Shown: positions 15,031 to 22,790, counted from the first letter of the stretch. The stretch is 38,624 nt of DNA from Mycobacterium sp. (GCA_020438905.1 JAGQTQ010000073.1:1-38624), one strand, 5' to 3'. A program made the numbers and translations. The notes: a model not told the origin generated them from the sequence alone.

Positions 15031-15507
15031 ATGAGGGCCAACGAAACAGCGACTAAGAAGGTCCAGAACAAGCGAACAACGGGGGAAAGCATCGACGCAG
15101 ATCTGGCGAACCACGCGCTATGCGCACTCAATCAGATTCTGGATGAGCAAGGCTCAGCGGAGGTCGTCGATGTGGCTATCGAAGGTCATCCGCAGGTTGT
15201 CCGGTTGCCGCGTGGCGTCGGTGAGATATTGCGACAGATCCTCGCAAGCGCCGCGGCCGGCCGCGCAGTTGCCGTGATGCCCGCTCATGCTGAGCTCACG
15301 ACTCAACAGGCCGCTGACATGCTCAGGGTCTCACGACCGTTCTTGATCAAGCTGGTGGAAGACGGCGCGATCGAGTACCGAAAGGTCGGTTCGCACCGTC
15401 GAATTCAGGCGGCCTCCGTACACGAGTATCAACGCAAGATGGAGCTCGATGCGAAGAAGGCCGCCGACGATTTGGCGCAACTCACTGAGGACTTGGAGCT
15501 CTACTGA
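15031..15507 (+). CDS. Excisionase-type HTH antitoxin
   Basis: ATG 15031 (158 residues) is set by the promoter 6 nt upstream; the frame is open further left. The middle part (VRLPRGVGEILRQILASAAA, then A-V-A-V-M-P) precedes a helix-turn-helix of the excisionase/MerR-like type: LTTQQAADMLRVSRPFLIKL and then V-E-D-G-A-I-E-Y-R-K-V-G-S-H-R-R-I. A C-terminal acidic helix (DDLAQLTEDLELY) may bind the toxin. This gene order, HTH_17 antitoxin followed by an overlapping PIN gene, is a known actinobacterial toxin-antitoxin layout. Confidence 0.8.
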   Translation: MRANETATKKVQNKRTTGESIDADLANHALCALNQILDEQGSAEVVDVAIEGHPQVVRLPRGVGEILRQILASAAAGRAVAVMPAHAELTTQQAADMLRVSRPFLIKLVEDGAIEYRKVGSHRRIQAASVHEYQRKMELDAKKAADDLAQLTEDLELY

Positions 15508-16061
15508 CCTTCACTGTCATTTATGACGCGAACGTGTTGTACCCGTCCGTGTTGCGCGATGTGTTAATTCGCGTAGCGCGGATGGGCGTTAACCATGCTC
15601 GATGGTCGGACCTCATCCTCGACGAGACGTTCCGGGCGATCGCCAAGAACCGGCCGGACTTAGACGGAAACAAGCTGACTCGCACCCGGGAATTGATGTG
15701 CAAAGCGGTACCGGACTGTCTGGTGGACGTGAAAGCGATCGAGGCTCTCGTGCCTACTTTGGTGCTGCCCGATCCTGGCGATCGGCACGTGCTTGCAGCC
15801 GCGATAGTGGCCGGAGCGCAAGTCATCGTGACGACCAACTTGAAGCACTTCCCCGCTCGCGAACTCCAGGTTTTCGATGTTGAAGCAAAGCATCCGGATG
15901 CGTTTCTTCAGGACATGTACCACTTGGACGGGGCGATGATGCATCAGGCGGTGAGTGAGGCTGCGGCAGCGTACAAAAATCCAGCACGAACCGTCGGAGA
16001 CCTTGTTGAGCAGCTCGATTCGCTCGGGCTGCCTATCTCGGCTTCGTTGCTCCGGAGGTAG
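15504..16061 (+). CDS. PIN-domain toxin, possible CTG start
   Basis: The PIN fold begins with FTVIYDANVLYPSVLRD, holding the first catalytic Asp, and later shows L-P-D-P-G-D-R-H-V-L-A-A-A-I and VIVTTNLKHFP with the acidic C-terminal cluster. PIN toxins are Mg-dependent RNases. The conserved N-terminus needs a start before TFTVIYD; the only candidate is CTG 15504-15506, which overlaps the antitoxin stop TGA. The next usual start, TTG 15534, would cut off the catalytic Asp. Either CTG is used by coupling, or the toxin start was lost. With CTG the protein has 185 residues. Confidence 0.75.
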   Translation: MTFTVIYDANVLYPSVLRDVLIRVARMGVNHARWSDLILDETFRAIAKNRPDLDGNKLTRTRELMCKAVPDCLVDVKAIEALVPTLVLPDPGDRHVLAAAIVAGAQVIVTTNLKHFPARELQVFDVEAKHPDAFLQDMYHLDGAMMHQAVSEAAAAYKNPARTVGDLVEQLDSLGLPISASLLRR

Positions 16062-16233
16062 GTCGAGAGCCGTCGACTGGAGCACCCGATGACGGTGTTC
16101 GCTGCGGCCCAGGGATTCGGCTCCCGAGATGTCCGAACAGGCGGGCCTGGTTCCCGAATCGGGCCAGTTCACAGCCACTCAACTGCCCCTGACCACGCTT
16201 TTCGTCAACACCTGCGCGCATAACAGACTTTAC

Positions 16234-16548
16234 TCAAATTAGTGCGCACTGTTGCGGCGCTGGATTTCGTTGAGGACGTGGTCTGGTGTCATTGATGGCT
16301 TGGCAGAGTTCGGCGATCGCGGCGGTCTGTCGTGGTGTGGGCAGCGGGTCGAGCCGGATGTCCACGGTGTTGTAGGCGGCGATGCGGATGGCGTGGTGGA
16401 TCAGTTTGGTTTCGGTGTCGAGGAACTGCTGGCCCGGATTGACGTCAGACAGCGGTAGCCGGGCGGGGATCGCTGCATGCGCGGCCAACGCTGCATCCAG
16501 TGCCTTCTCGGCGGTGTGGACGTCGGTGTTGATGAACCACCCCGGCTT
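16234..16548 (-). pseudogene. C-terminal transposase fragment with internal deletion
   Basis: The minus frame reads GWFINTDVHTAEKALDAALA, then V-N-P-G-Q-Q-F-L-D-T-E-T-K-L-I-H-H-A-I-R, then VDIRLDPLPTPRQTAAIAEL. The pieces match the end of a mycobacterial/actinobacterial putative transposase family, in which D-T-E-x-K-L-I-x-H-A-I-R-M-A-A-Y-N-T is followed by some 50 more residues before R-L-D-P-L. Those residues are missing, so there is an internal deletion as well as loss of the N-terminus. The fragment begins directly at the end of the second acetyltransferase gene. In the 170 bp between 16062 and 16233 I see no gene. Confidence 0.6.
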
Positions 16549-16551
16549 TCG

Positions 16552-17061
16552 TTACTTCTGCGGCGGGTCGAGCACGGTGCGGGCGCCGTTGATCAACAGC
16601 AGCAGGTGCTGCGGGTCGGTCGGTGAGGGCTCGAAATCGAAGTGCGCGTAGAACGCCCGCGCCTGCTCGTGCAGCGCGTGCACCAGCAGCGCCCGCACAC
16701 CGATGATCTCCGCAGCGGCCACCGCGCGGGTAACCGCGTCGCGCAGAAGCGCAGCGCCCAGACCCTGGCCTTGTTCCTTGCGGTCGATCGCCATCCGCGA
16801 CAACAGGATCACCGGCACCTGTTCGGGCATGTTGCGTCGCACCCGCCCGGATGTGCCGGCGTGTTCCACCGTCGCCGAGGCCAGCGTGTGGAACCCGACG
16901 ACGCGGCCATCCCGGCACGTCACGAAGCACCGGGACGCACCTTCGACGTGGTTGGCCAGGGCGCGGCCTCGCAGGTATTCATCCAGGCTGGGTTCGCCGC
17001 TGTCGAAGTCGGCGACCACATCGTGTTCGCCGATCGGCCGGGGTGCGCCATAGCCGCTCAC
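16552..17061 (-). CDS. GNAT acetyltransferase toxin, TacT type (copy 2)
   Basis: A 169-residue homologue of the protein at 2409-2918, with the same acetyl-CoA loop (R-K-E-Q-G-Q-G-L-G) and Y-A-H-F-D-F-E-P end. Only scattered residues differ, e.g. LDEYLRGR for LDKYLQGR, and HTLASATVEHAGTSG in place of the corresponding stretch. GTG 17061 shares one base with the antitoxin stop (TAGTG), where copy 1 overlaps by four. Both copies look intact. Confidence 0.85.
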   Translation of the reverse strand: MSGYGAPRPIGEHDVVADFDSGEPSLDEYLRGRALANHVEGASRCFVTCRDGRVVGFHTLASATVEHAGTSGRVRRNMPEQVPVILLSRMAIDRKEQGQGLGAALLRDAVTRAVAAAEIIGVRALLVHALHEQARAFYAHFDFEPSPTDPQHLLLLINGARTVLDPPQK

Positions 17062-17327
17062 TAGTCGAAGATCGAGGACGCCGCGAACAACCTCTCCAGC
17101 CTCGGCTTGTGCGACACCGGCCGGTCCAGCACCGCCATGAACTCCGACCAGGCCGACGCATCAAGCATGAACAGTCGCCGATCCGCGAGCACTTCGCGGG
17201 CATGAGCCAACGTCGCAGTCACCGTGAAGTTGGTCAGATCGGTCCCCTCCACTTCGGCGGCACGACGAATCAGCGCGTCCTGCTCAGCAGTCAAGCGCAC
17301 CGCGAACCGCTCCGTCTTCATAGCCAT
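17061..17327 (-). CDS. RHH antitoxin, TacA/DUF1778 type (copy 2)
   Basis: An 88-residue homologue of the antitoxin at 2915-3184 (KTERFAVRLTAEQDALIRRA), with changes mainly in the toxin-binding tail: AVLDRPVSHKPRLERLFAAS against SVLDTPVSHKPRLEKLFAEP. Tail divergence between copies could reduce cross-neutralisation. The ATG at 17327 lies just inside a near-copy of the operator palindrome. Confidence 0.85.
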   Translation of the reverse strand: MAMKTERFAVRLTAEQDALIRRAAEVEGTDLTNFTVTATLAHAREVLADRRLFMLDASAWSEFMAVLDRPVSHKPRLERLFAASSIFD

Positions 17328-17335
17328 GCCAGCCG

Positions 17336-17358
17336 TTGTGTGCCTATCAGGCAAACAA
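17336..17358 (-). promoter_or_regulatory. Operator palindrome of tacAT copy 2
   Basis: TTGTGTGCCT (17336-17345), ATC, then AGGCAAACAA (17349-17358): the same inverted repeat as at 3191-3217 with one mismatch in the right arm. The shared site suggests that each antitoxin can bind both promoters. Confidence 0.75.
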
Positions 17359-17477
17359 TGCAACGGGGTATGGATCATGCCTCTGAACAGCCGTGATGCG
17401 CACCAATTTTGTGAACCGGGCTCTGAGTCTGCCGAAAATACGCCGAGGCCGCCGAGGGAGGACAAACCGGTTCGTCG

Positions 17478-18512
17478 TCACTGCCGCAGCACCCGGGAGA
17501 CCGGCATTCGGTCGGCGGGATGCACCTGCTCGGCGAGTCCGAACCTGAGCACCAGTTGGGGGTGTCCGGAGATGCCAAGCGACTTGGCTAGCTGCCCGCG
17601 CACGACCGGAACCTCGCACGGCTGGTTCATATAAGCCGACGCGCGTCCAGCCGCCTGGGCTTCCAGCGTGAGGCGGGCCAGCGCCCGGCCGGTCGCCAGC
17701 CATCCGCCGGCGTCATCGGTGGGTGTCCAGATGACGACGAGATCCGGTGAGCCCGAGGCGAGTTCGCCGTCGCGCGCGGCCTGCATCTTGCCCATGTCGA
17801 AGGTCCGTACGGCCAGCGGAGCGAGATAAGCCGCGATCCCCCGCTGACCCAGCAGGTCGGCCTGCATGCCATCGTCGCTGGACGAGTGCTTGGGGCGCAT
17901 CCAGTGGGCTAGTTCGCGGCGGAACTCCGCGGACGACATCTGCCGACGGTCGGCGTCCATGATCAACGCCACGAGCGCCTCGCGGTGGGGCGCATCCTGC
18001 AGCCACATCGACTCGACGCCGAATTCCGCGGCGGCCCGGGTGAGGGTCGATCGCAGGCCGGGGTCCATCGGCTCGTCGCGATACGCATTGCGGTTGGTGC
18101 GGCGCGTGCTCATCGCCGCGACCAGATCCGGGCGATGCTCGTAGGGTTCACCCGCGCCGGTGTGCACCCGTGCCAGCACCGCACCCTCGCCGATGCCACC
18201 CCAGCCCTCGGGCAATGTCTCGACGGTGAGCGGCATCCCGTCCATGCCCAGCCGCAACAGCAGGTGTTCCAGCGCCGCTCCGCAGCCGATGACCAGCTCG
18301 CGGCCGTCGGGGTCCGAGACGGTCAACAGCCGCGAGGTGTCGGCCCGCAGTTCGATCACGTCGTCAGCGACCGCCCACGCCCACGGCTGGGTGTTGTGCG
18401 GTGACGGGGCCAGGATCGCCCACGCCAGCAGCGCCCGCAACCGGTCGTCACCCACCGGAGGAAGGGGCCGATCAACCGCCAGATACGGATCGGACTCCAG
18501 AGGCGTCGCCAT
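17478..18512 (-). CDS. Acg-family FMN-binding oxidoreductase
   Basis: A 344-residue protein with the S-P-H-N-T-Q-P-W signature near residue 37 and a two-lobed nitroreductase layout (STRRTNRNAYRDEPMDP; then GWLATGRALARLTLEAQAAG). These mark the mycobacterial Acg family, to which Rv2032 of the DosR regulon belongs. Members bind FMN but often lack ordinary reductase activity and may store or sequester flavin. ATG 18512 follows the antiporter stop by 36 bp in the same direction, so both may be co-transcribed. No DosR-type box was noticed in the short gap. Confidence 0.85.
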   Translation of the reverse strand: MATPLESDPYLAVDRPLPPVGDDRLRALLAWAILAPSPHNTQPWAWAVADDVIELRADTSRLLTVSDPDGRELVIGCGAALEHLLLRLGMDGMPLTVETLPEGWGGIGEGAVLARVHTGAGEPYEHRPDLVAAMSTRRTNRNAYRDEPMDPGLRSTLTRAAAEFGVESMWLQDAPHREALVALIMDADRRQMSSAEFRRELAHWMRPKHSSSDDGMQADLLGQRGIAAYLAPLAVRTFDMGKMQAARDGELASGSPDLVVIWTPTDDAGGWLATGRALARLTLEAQAAGRASAYMNQPCEVPVVRGQLAKSLGISGHPQLVLRFGLAEQVHPADRMPVSRVLRQ

Positions 18513-18548
18513 CCTCTCGATGTTAGGCCGACAATCCGGCTCCTCCGA

Positions 18549-20123
18549 TTACGCGGCCCCGGTGGTCCGTACCGCCGCGATACGCCGGTCGACTTCGGTG
18601 AGCAGCGGCCGGACCGCCGAGTCGGGCAGCGCCTCCTCGGAGCGCAGCCGGTGCAGCTCGAGTTGCTCGGCCTCGAACATCTCCACCTGCAGCTCTCGTA
18701 GGCGTTCGTGGTCCTGTCGGGTGAACGAGCCGGCCTTGGACACCCCGACCCGGTGGACGGTTGCGGTACGCAGCGCCGCGATCGCCGCGGCCGGAAACGG
18801 ATCGTCGCGCAGATCGGCGTCCGCCGTCGCGGCGTCCAGGGTCGACAGCGCCGCCCGCGCCATCGCCAACCGCAGTCGGCTCTCGACCGCGCTGGTGTCC
18901 GGCGACTGGATTTTCAGCAGGCGGGCCATCGGGGTGAGCGTGGTCGAGAGCACCAGCGTCACCGCGACCGCCAGCAGGGTGGCCGCGACCACCATGTCGC
19001 GGGCCGGAAGCGGCAGGCCGTCGGCGGTGGCCAAAGGAAGCGAGAAGGCCGCCAGTGCCGACACCGGTCCACGCGAACCGGCCCAGCCCACCAGGGTGGC
19101 GCTGCGCCATCGGTTCGGTATGTCCGTTCCGAACAGGCGGCCGAGGCCGAAAGCTCCCCAGACCACGACCATGCGCACCGCGATGAGCCCCGCCACGATG
19201 GCGGGAACGGCCCACCACAGCGTGGTGCGATCCTCGGCCGGCAGATGCCGCAGGGCCTCGGGCAACTCCAGGCCCAGAAGGAAGAAGGCGGCCGCCTGTA
19301 GCAGCACGGTGATCGCCCGCCACACCGCGGTCACCTGGAGGCGCCCCTCGTAGGCGGGATCGGCGTAGGTCGCCTGCGAGGCCATCAGTGCGGCCAGTAC
19401 CACTGCCAGGATGCCCGATCCGCCCGCCGTCTCGGCGCTGAGATAGAGCGGTATGGGCGCCATGAGCAGCACGGCGCCATGCGCGGCGGTGTCGTCGCTG
19501 CGGCGTAGCAGCAACACCAGCAACCACCCCCCTAGCAGCCCGAACGCCACTCCCACCGCCACGGTCTGCACCAGTAGCGCCGCGGCCTGCCCGGTGCCGA
19601 CCGACCCGGCCAGCGCGGCCAGCGTCGCGACGCGAAGGGCGGTCAGGCCGGTGCCGTCGTTGAGCAGGCTCTCCCCCTCGAGAATGCTGACCAGCCGGGG
19701 CGGGAGGTTGGCCCGTCGCGCCGAGGCCGCCACCACGACCGCGTCGGTCGGGGCCAGGATGGCTCCCACCGCCAACGCCATCGCCACCGGAATGCCGGCG
19801 ATCAGCACCGAGGTCAGCCCGCCGATGGCCAGGGTCGAGATCGCGACCAGTCCAACCGCCAGGGCGAGAACCGGGCGACGTACGGATTTCAGGTCCACGT
19901 AGGACGACGACAGGGCCTCGCCGAACACCAGTGGGGCCAGGACCAGCACTTGGAGGAGCTCAGGATCATCGGGTGCTGAGGGGCCCCACGGCAGAACACC
20001 GACCACCAGCCCACAAGCCAGCAACGGGAATGCGATACCCCAACCGCGAGACCGCACGAACAAAGCGATGAGTGCGGCGATCAACGAGATCCAGACGATA
20101 TTCGCCAGCGCGTCCACAGCCAC
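18549..20123 (-). CDS. Na+/H+ antiporter, CPA1/NhaP type
   Basis: A 524-residue membrane protein with about a dozen hydrophobic helices (WISLIAALIALFVRS, LLACGLVVGVLPWG...). Antiporter landmarks are a GAILAPTDAVVVAA segment holding the charged Asp of the ion site, ILEGESLLNDGTGL, and WAGSRGPVSALAAFSLPLA. The soluble C-terminus of about 130 residues is helical. It would exchange Na+ or K+ for H+ across the plasma membrane. GTG 20123 is supported by an AGGAGAGG site close upstream. It is divergent from the secreted-protein gene at 20200. Confidence 0.85.
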   Translation of the reverse strand: MAVDALANIVWISLIAALIALFVRSRGWGIAFPLLACGLVVGVLPWGPSAPDDPELLQVLVLAPLVFGEALSSSYVDLKSVRRPVLALAVGLVAISTLAIGGLTSVLIAGIPVAMALAVGAILAPTDAVVVAASARRANLPPRLVSILEGESLLNDGTGLTALRVATLAALAGSVGTGQAAALLVQTVAVGVAFGLLGGWLLVLLLRRSDDTAAHGAVLLMAPIPLYLSAETAGGSGILAVVLAALMASQATYADPAYEGRLQVTAVWRAITVLLQAAAFFLLGLELPEALRHLPAEDRTTLWWAVPAIVAGLIAVRMVVVWGAFGLGRLFGTDIPNRWRSATLVGWAGSRGPVSALAAFSLPLATADGLPLPARDMVVAATLLAVAVTLVLSTTLTPMARLLKIQSPDTSAVESRLRLAMARAALSTLDAATADADLRDDPFPAAAIAALRTATVHRVGVSKAGSFTRQDHERLRELQVEMFEAEQLELHRLRSEEALPDSAVRPLLTEVDRRIAAVRTTGAA

Positions 20124-20199
20124 CCCTCTCCTGCCGGGCTTCTCCGCCGACCCAGGGTACGGACGCTCGCTGAAGGTTTACTGGGCATAAGATCGGGGT

Positions 20200-20469
20200 G
20201 TGGCGCCACGGATCGGACGGTTGGTGCTGGCGACGGTCGCGGCGGCGGGGTTTCTGGTCCTGCCGGTGGTCACCGCGCCTTCGGCCGCGGCCTGCCCGAG
20301 TGGCTTCACGTCCGATCCGATGACCGGCCAGTGCTACACACCCAATTCGCTGCCGACCGTCGGCGGCATTCCCTGCATTCCGGGCAAGTCTCTGGGCACC
20401 TGCCTGGGCATCCTGCAGAACCAGTCCCCGCCGGGCGGGGGTCCCCCACCCGGCGGCTTCTGGCCGTGA
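20200..20469 (+). CDS. Small secreted Cys-containing protein
   Basis: GTG 20200 gives 89 residues with a Sec signal peptide (R-I-G-R-L-V-L-A-T-V-A-A-A-G-F-L-V-L-P, cleavage likely near APSAAA-CP). The mature part has Cys residues that could pair (ACPSGFTSDPMTGQCYTPNS, then IPCIPGKSLGTCLG), and a Pro/Gly-rich end. TAAGAT at 20188-20193 lies 6 nt before the start, so the mRNA may be leaderless. Similar short exported proteins are common in mycobacteria; no function known. Confidence 0.65.
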   Translation: MAPRIGRLVLATVAAAGFLVLPVVTAPSAAACPSGFTSDPMTGQCYTPNSLPTVGGIPCIPGKSLGTCLGILQNQSPPGGGPPPGGFWP

Positions 20470-20522
20470 CCTAGGGCCCGAGGGCTCGGGGGCTTTGGAC
20501 TCCACGCCAGGGCCCCCTCCCC

Positions 20523-21785
20523 GTGGACAATTCGTTGATGGGGTGGGGGGTTCGGAAGGTTTTCAGTGCCGCTGTTGTCGCGGTGGTGGCTACGGTGGCG
20601 GTAGGGCCGGCGGTGTGCGCGTACCCGGCGCAACGGTTGCGGTGGTCCCTCCTCGACGTTCGCTTGTTGGCGACGGACGTGTTGATCATGACCGGAACCG
20701 ACATGCATTCCGTCGATCCGACATGGGTTTCCCTCGCTGTCGAGGACTACATCACACCCACCCTTGGCGGCCAGTACACGGCGATACCGCTGCTGACCCC
20801 TGCAGAATTCTGGCCCTTCGGCGGGCTCTGGGACGAGACCCTCGACGGCTCGGTCGCCGAGGGCACCGCTGTCCTCACCGCCGCGATCGCCGAAACCCGA
20901 GCCCGACACGAATCCGAGGGCAGCCCTGACGTTCCCTTCGTGGTTTTCGGCTACTCGCAGAGTGCGATCATCATTACCGCGGAAAAGCGGCGACTGGCAG
21001 AAATAACCGCCCAGGGACAGCCCACTCCCCCGGTGTCGTTTGTCCTGCTAGGTAACCCGGGTCGGCCGAACGGGGGTATCCACGCACGATTCCCCGGGCT
21101 CCGGCTGCCCGGGTGGACGTTCTCCGGCGCGACTCCGACCGACACCGGGTTTCCGACCATCGACGTCGCGCGACAGTACGACCCCTTTGCCGACTTCCCG
21201 CGCTATCCGCTCAATCCGTTCGCCTTGGCCAATACCTTGATCGCCCTGTTCTACGAGCACGACTACGGCAGAGCCAGCCTGGACCCGCACGACCCTCGTT
21301 TCGATCCCGCGACGATCGTGCAGCACTACGGGGACACCACGTACTACCTGATCCCGGCCGAGCACCTGCCGCTGTTGCAGCCGCTGCGCGACCTCGGTTT
21401 GGCCCCACGACTGCTCGACGCGGTCGAGCCGGCATTGCGGGTGTTGGTGGAGTTGGGCTACGACCGCGCCCTGCCGTACGGGACTCCCGCGCCCGCGGGC
21501 CTCAGTGCGCCCCTGGACCTGCCGAAGCTGCAGTCGGACCTGGCCGAGGCCGTTCAGGAAGGTTTCGGGCTGTGGGAGGCGGCACGCGGTAGTCACGCGG
21601 ACGGCCTGCCGTCGAGCCGCCCGACGTCGCGGCGAGAACCCGACGGCCGTTCAGTCGCCCTGACTCCGGGCGGTCCCGCGCTTGGGCCGTCAGTCGTCGA
21701 AAATCGCCACCGCGCGGGCCAACCCGGCCGAGGCAGCGTGGACCTTGACCGGGAAACAGGACACCTCGAAGCCGTGCGACGGTAG
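20523..21785 (+). CDS. PE-PPE-domain serine hydrolase, exported
   Basis: GTG 20523 or ATG 20538 precede a signal peptide (VRKVFSAAVVAVVATVAVGP, cleavage near VCA-YP). The alpha/beta hydrolase domain of the mycobacterial PE-PPE type follows: LLTPAEFWPFGGLWDETLDG, nucleophile Ser145 in G-Y-S-Q-S, FVLLGNPGRPNGGI, and YYLIPAEHLPLL near the expected His region. These enzymes act on acyl esters in the cell envelope. There is no PE or PPE module. The last ~65 residues (from GLPSSRPTSRREP) are low-complexity, and the final 30 are antisense to a cyclase remnant, so the C-terminal tail is probably recent. Confidence 0.8.
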   Translation: MDNSLMGWGVRKVFSAAVVAVVATVAVGPAVCAYPAQRLRWSLLDVRLLATDVLIMTGTDMHSVDPTWVSLAVEDYITPTLGGQYTAIPLLTPAEFWPFGGLWDETLDGSVAEGTAVLTAAIAETRARHESEGSPDVPFVVFGYSQSAIIITAEKRRLAEITAQGQPTPPVSFVLLGNPGRPNGGIHARFPGLRLPGWTFSGATPTDTGFPTIDVARQYDPFADFPRYPLNPFALANTLIALFYEHDYGRASLDPHDPRFDPATIVQHYGDTTYYLIPAEHLPLLQPLRDLGLAPRLLDAVEPALRVLVELGYDRALPYGTPAPAGLSAPLDLPKLQSDLAEAVQEGFGLWEAARGSHADGLPSSRPTSRREPDGRSVALTPGGPALGPSVVENRHRAGQPGRGSVDLDRETGHLEAVRR

Positions 21786-21935
21786 CGATTCGAGGTTGGG
21801 CAGTTTCTCGATGTGGCAGTAGCCCACGGTCCGACCGGCCCGGTGTCCCTCCCAGATGATGGACGCATCGTGGTTGCCGGCATAGCGCTCGGCGGTGAAG
21901 GAGAACGGCGCGGCGCCGGGCCGTGGCCGGGCCTC
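21690..21935 (-). pseudogene. C-terminal remnant of a cyclase-family (kynurenine formamidase-like) gene
   Basis: The minus frame reads FTAERYAGNHDASIIWEGHR, then V-G-Y-C-H-I-E-K-L-P-N-L-E-S-L-P, then GFEVSCFPVKVHAASAGLAR, and ends at 21690. The I-E-x-L-x-N-L-x-x-L-P motif with a C-F-P-x-K-V strand and a final R-A-V-A-I is typical of the end of the cyclase family. About two thirds of a normal protein is missing; upstream the frame runs into the next gene without sense. It overlaps the end of the PE-PPE hydrolase frame. Confidence 0.55.
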
Positions 21936-22227
21936 AGTCCGCCCGGGCATTCGAGGACGGCCCGTCGGGATCGGTGGAGATATCCGGGGAAAACTCGTCG
22001 GGCTTGAGTGCCGCACGTGAGGTGTCGATGTCGAACTCCTCGAAAAGCGGCGGCCCGGGCTCCTCTTCCGGGGTCTTGTCCCCCTTGCCGCGCCAGTCGC
22101 GCACCAGCACGACGATGCCCGTGATGGCTAGCCCGACGACGACCAGGGCCATCCCGGTACTGCCGGTGAACAGGGCGAGCACGAGCGCGAACAGACCGGC
22201 CAGTGCCAACAGGACGACGGGGCGCAC
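21934..22227 (-). CDS. Small membrane protein, two helices
   Basis: GTG 22227 gives 97 residues. Residues 3-17 (PVVLLALAGLFALVL) and 23-42 (TGMALVVVGLAITGIVVLVRDW) are transmembrane helices, followed by a charged, Pro- and Glu-rich cytoplasmic tail (KTPEEEPGPPLFEEFDIDTS). No family recognised. It lies about 50 bp downstream of whiB5 in the same direction. Confidence 0.6.
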   Translation of the reverse strand: MRPVVLLALAGLFALVLALFTGSTGMALVVVGLAITGIVVLVRDWRGKGDKTPEEEPGPPLFEEFDIDTSRAALKPDEFSPDISTDPDGPSSNARAD

Positions 22228-22279
22228 CCGACCAGTCTGCTCCCGGTCGGGCAGACGACCCAGAGGCTCATCCGAAGCG

Positions 22280-22699
22280 TCACGCCGCCGTTACCGGACG
22301 GCGTCCAACGGGGACGTGGACGACGGTGACGGGTGGCGGCCCGGCGGGCTGGGATTCCGAGCGGGACAGCAGCTCGGCGCTCTCCGGCAGCTCCCGCGGG
22401 TTGACCAGGCCTTCGGCGATCAGAAGCAGCACGGCATGCGCATGGGCCAATTGATGGCGCTTGCGGTACTGCCCGCCTGGCAGCTTCACCCCGGCCCAGA
22501 CCCCGTACTCCTCGCCGGCCTCCACCGCGCGGCGGGCGCATTGGCGTTGTTGGGCCAGCGGGCAGCGGCGTAGGCAGATGGTCCGGGCCTGGGTCGCGGA
22601 CTGCTCGTAGACGCGTGCCTTGGCGGCCCCGTCGCTGGCGTCGTCGTCGGCGTAGCCGAACCACAGGTCCGGATCGGCGGAGCACGGGCGGATGTTCAC
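22280..22699 (-). CDS. whiB5: WhiB-family Fe-S transcription factor, WhiB5-like
   Basis: GTG 22699 follows GGGAGG with 5 nt spacing and gives 139 residues; an ATG at 22723 is less well placed. The four cluster-binding Cys are C6 (RPCSADPDLWFG), C42, C46 and C54 (TICLRRCPLAQQRQC), and the turn motif E-Y-G-V-W-A-G-V follows, then a basic G-G-Q-Y-R-K-R-H-Q region for DNA binding. Typical WhiB proteins have C-x2-C-x5-C; here the spacing is C-x3-C-x7-C. The name rests on gene order: divergent XRE and NlpC/P60 genes, as around M. tuberculosis Rv0022c. Confidence 0.8.
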   Translation of the reverse strand: MNIRPCSADPDLWFGYADDDASDGAAKARVYEQSATQARTICLRRCPLAQQRQCARRAVEAGEEYGVWAGVKLPGGQYRKRHQLAHAHAVLLLIAEGLVNPRELPESAELLSRSESQPAGPPPVTVVHVPVGRRPVTAA

Positions 22700-22729
22700 G
22701 GTGGCCTCCCTGGAAGCATTCATAGATGA

Positions 22730-22790
22730 AAGCGTATATGCAACGCTTCGGGAAGGTTAGCAAAACATAAACAGAAACGTATACGCGTAT
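22730..22790. promoter_or_regulatory. Paired palindromes between whiB5 and the XRE gene
   Basis: AAGCGT/ACGCTT arms (22730-22735 and 22743-22748) flank ATATGCA. About 30 bp on, CGTATACG (22778-22785) overlaps the perfect palindrome ATACGCGTAT (22781-22790). Both sites share a GAAA(G)CGTATA core. In a divergent promoter region they are candidate operators for the XRE regulator or WhiB5. Confidence 0.5.

Larger units (their letters stand above)
16552..17390. repeat. Direct repeat, copy 2 (tacAT module)
   Basis: Second copy of the ~0.84 kb tacAT stretch, same orientation as 2409-3245. The two bracket about 13.3 kb of island DNA. Recombination between them would excise that segment and leave one module. 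Confidence 0.8.

Noticed and set aside
18160-19353. Plus-strand Ser/Arg-rich frame opposite the antiporter
   Set aside because: Composition typical of antisense translation of a membrane protein; no start signal.
22234-22256. Inverted repeat downstream of whiB5 as a terminator
   Set aside because: The arms pair only with a two-base bulge and no T-run follows on the minus strand; too weak to list.
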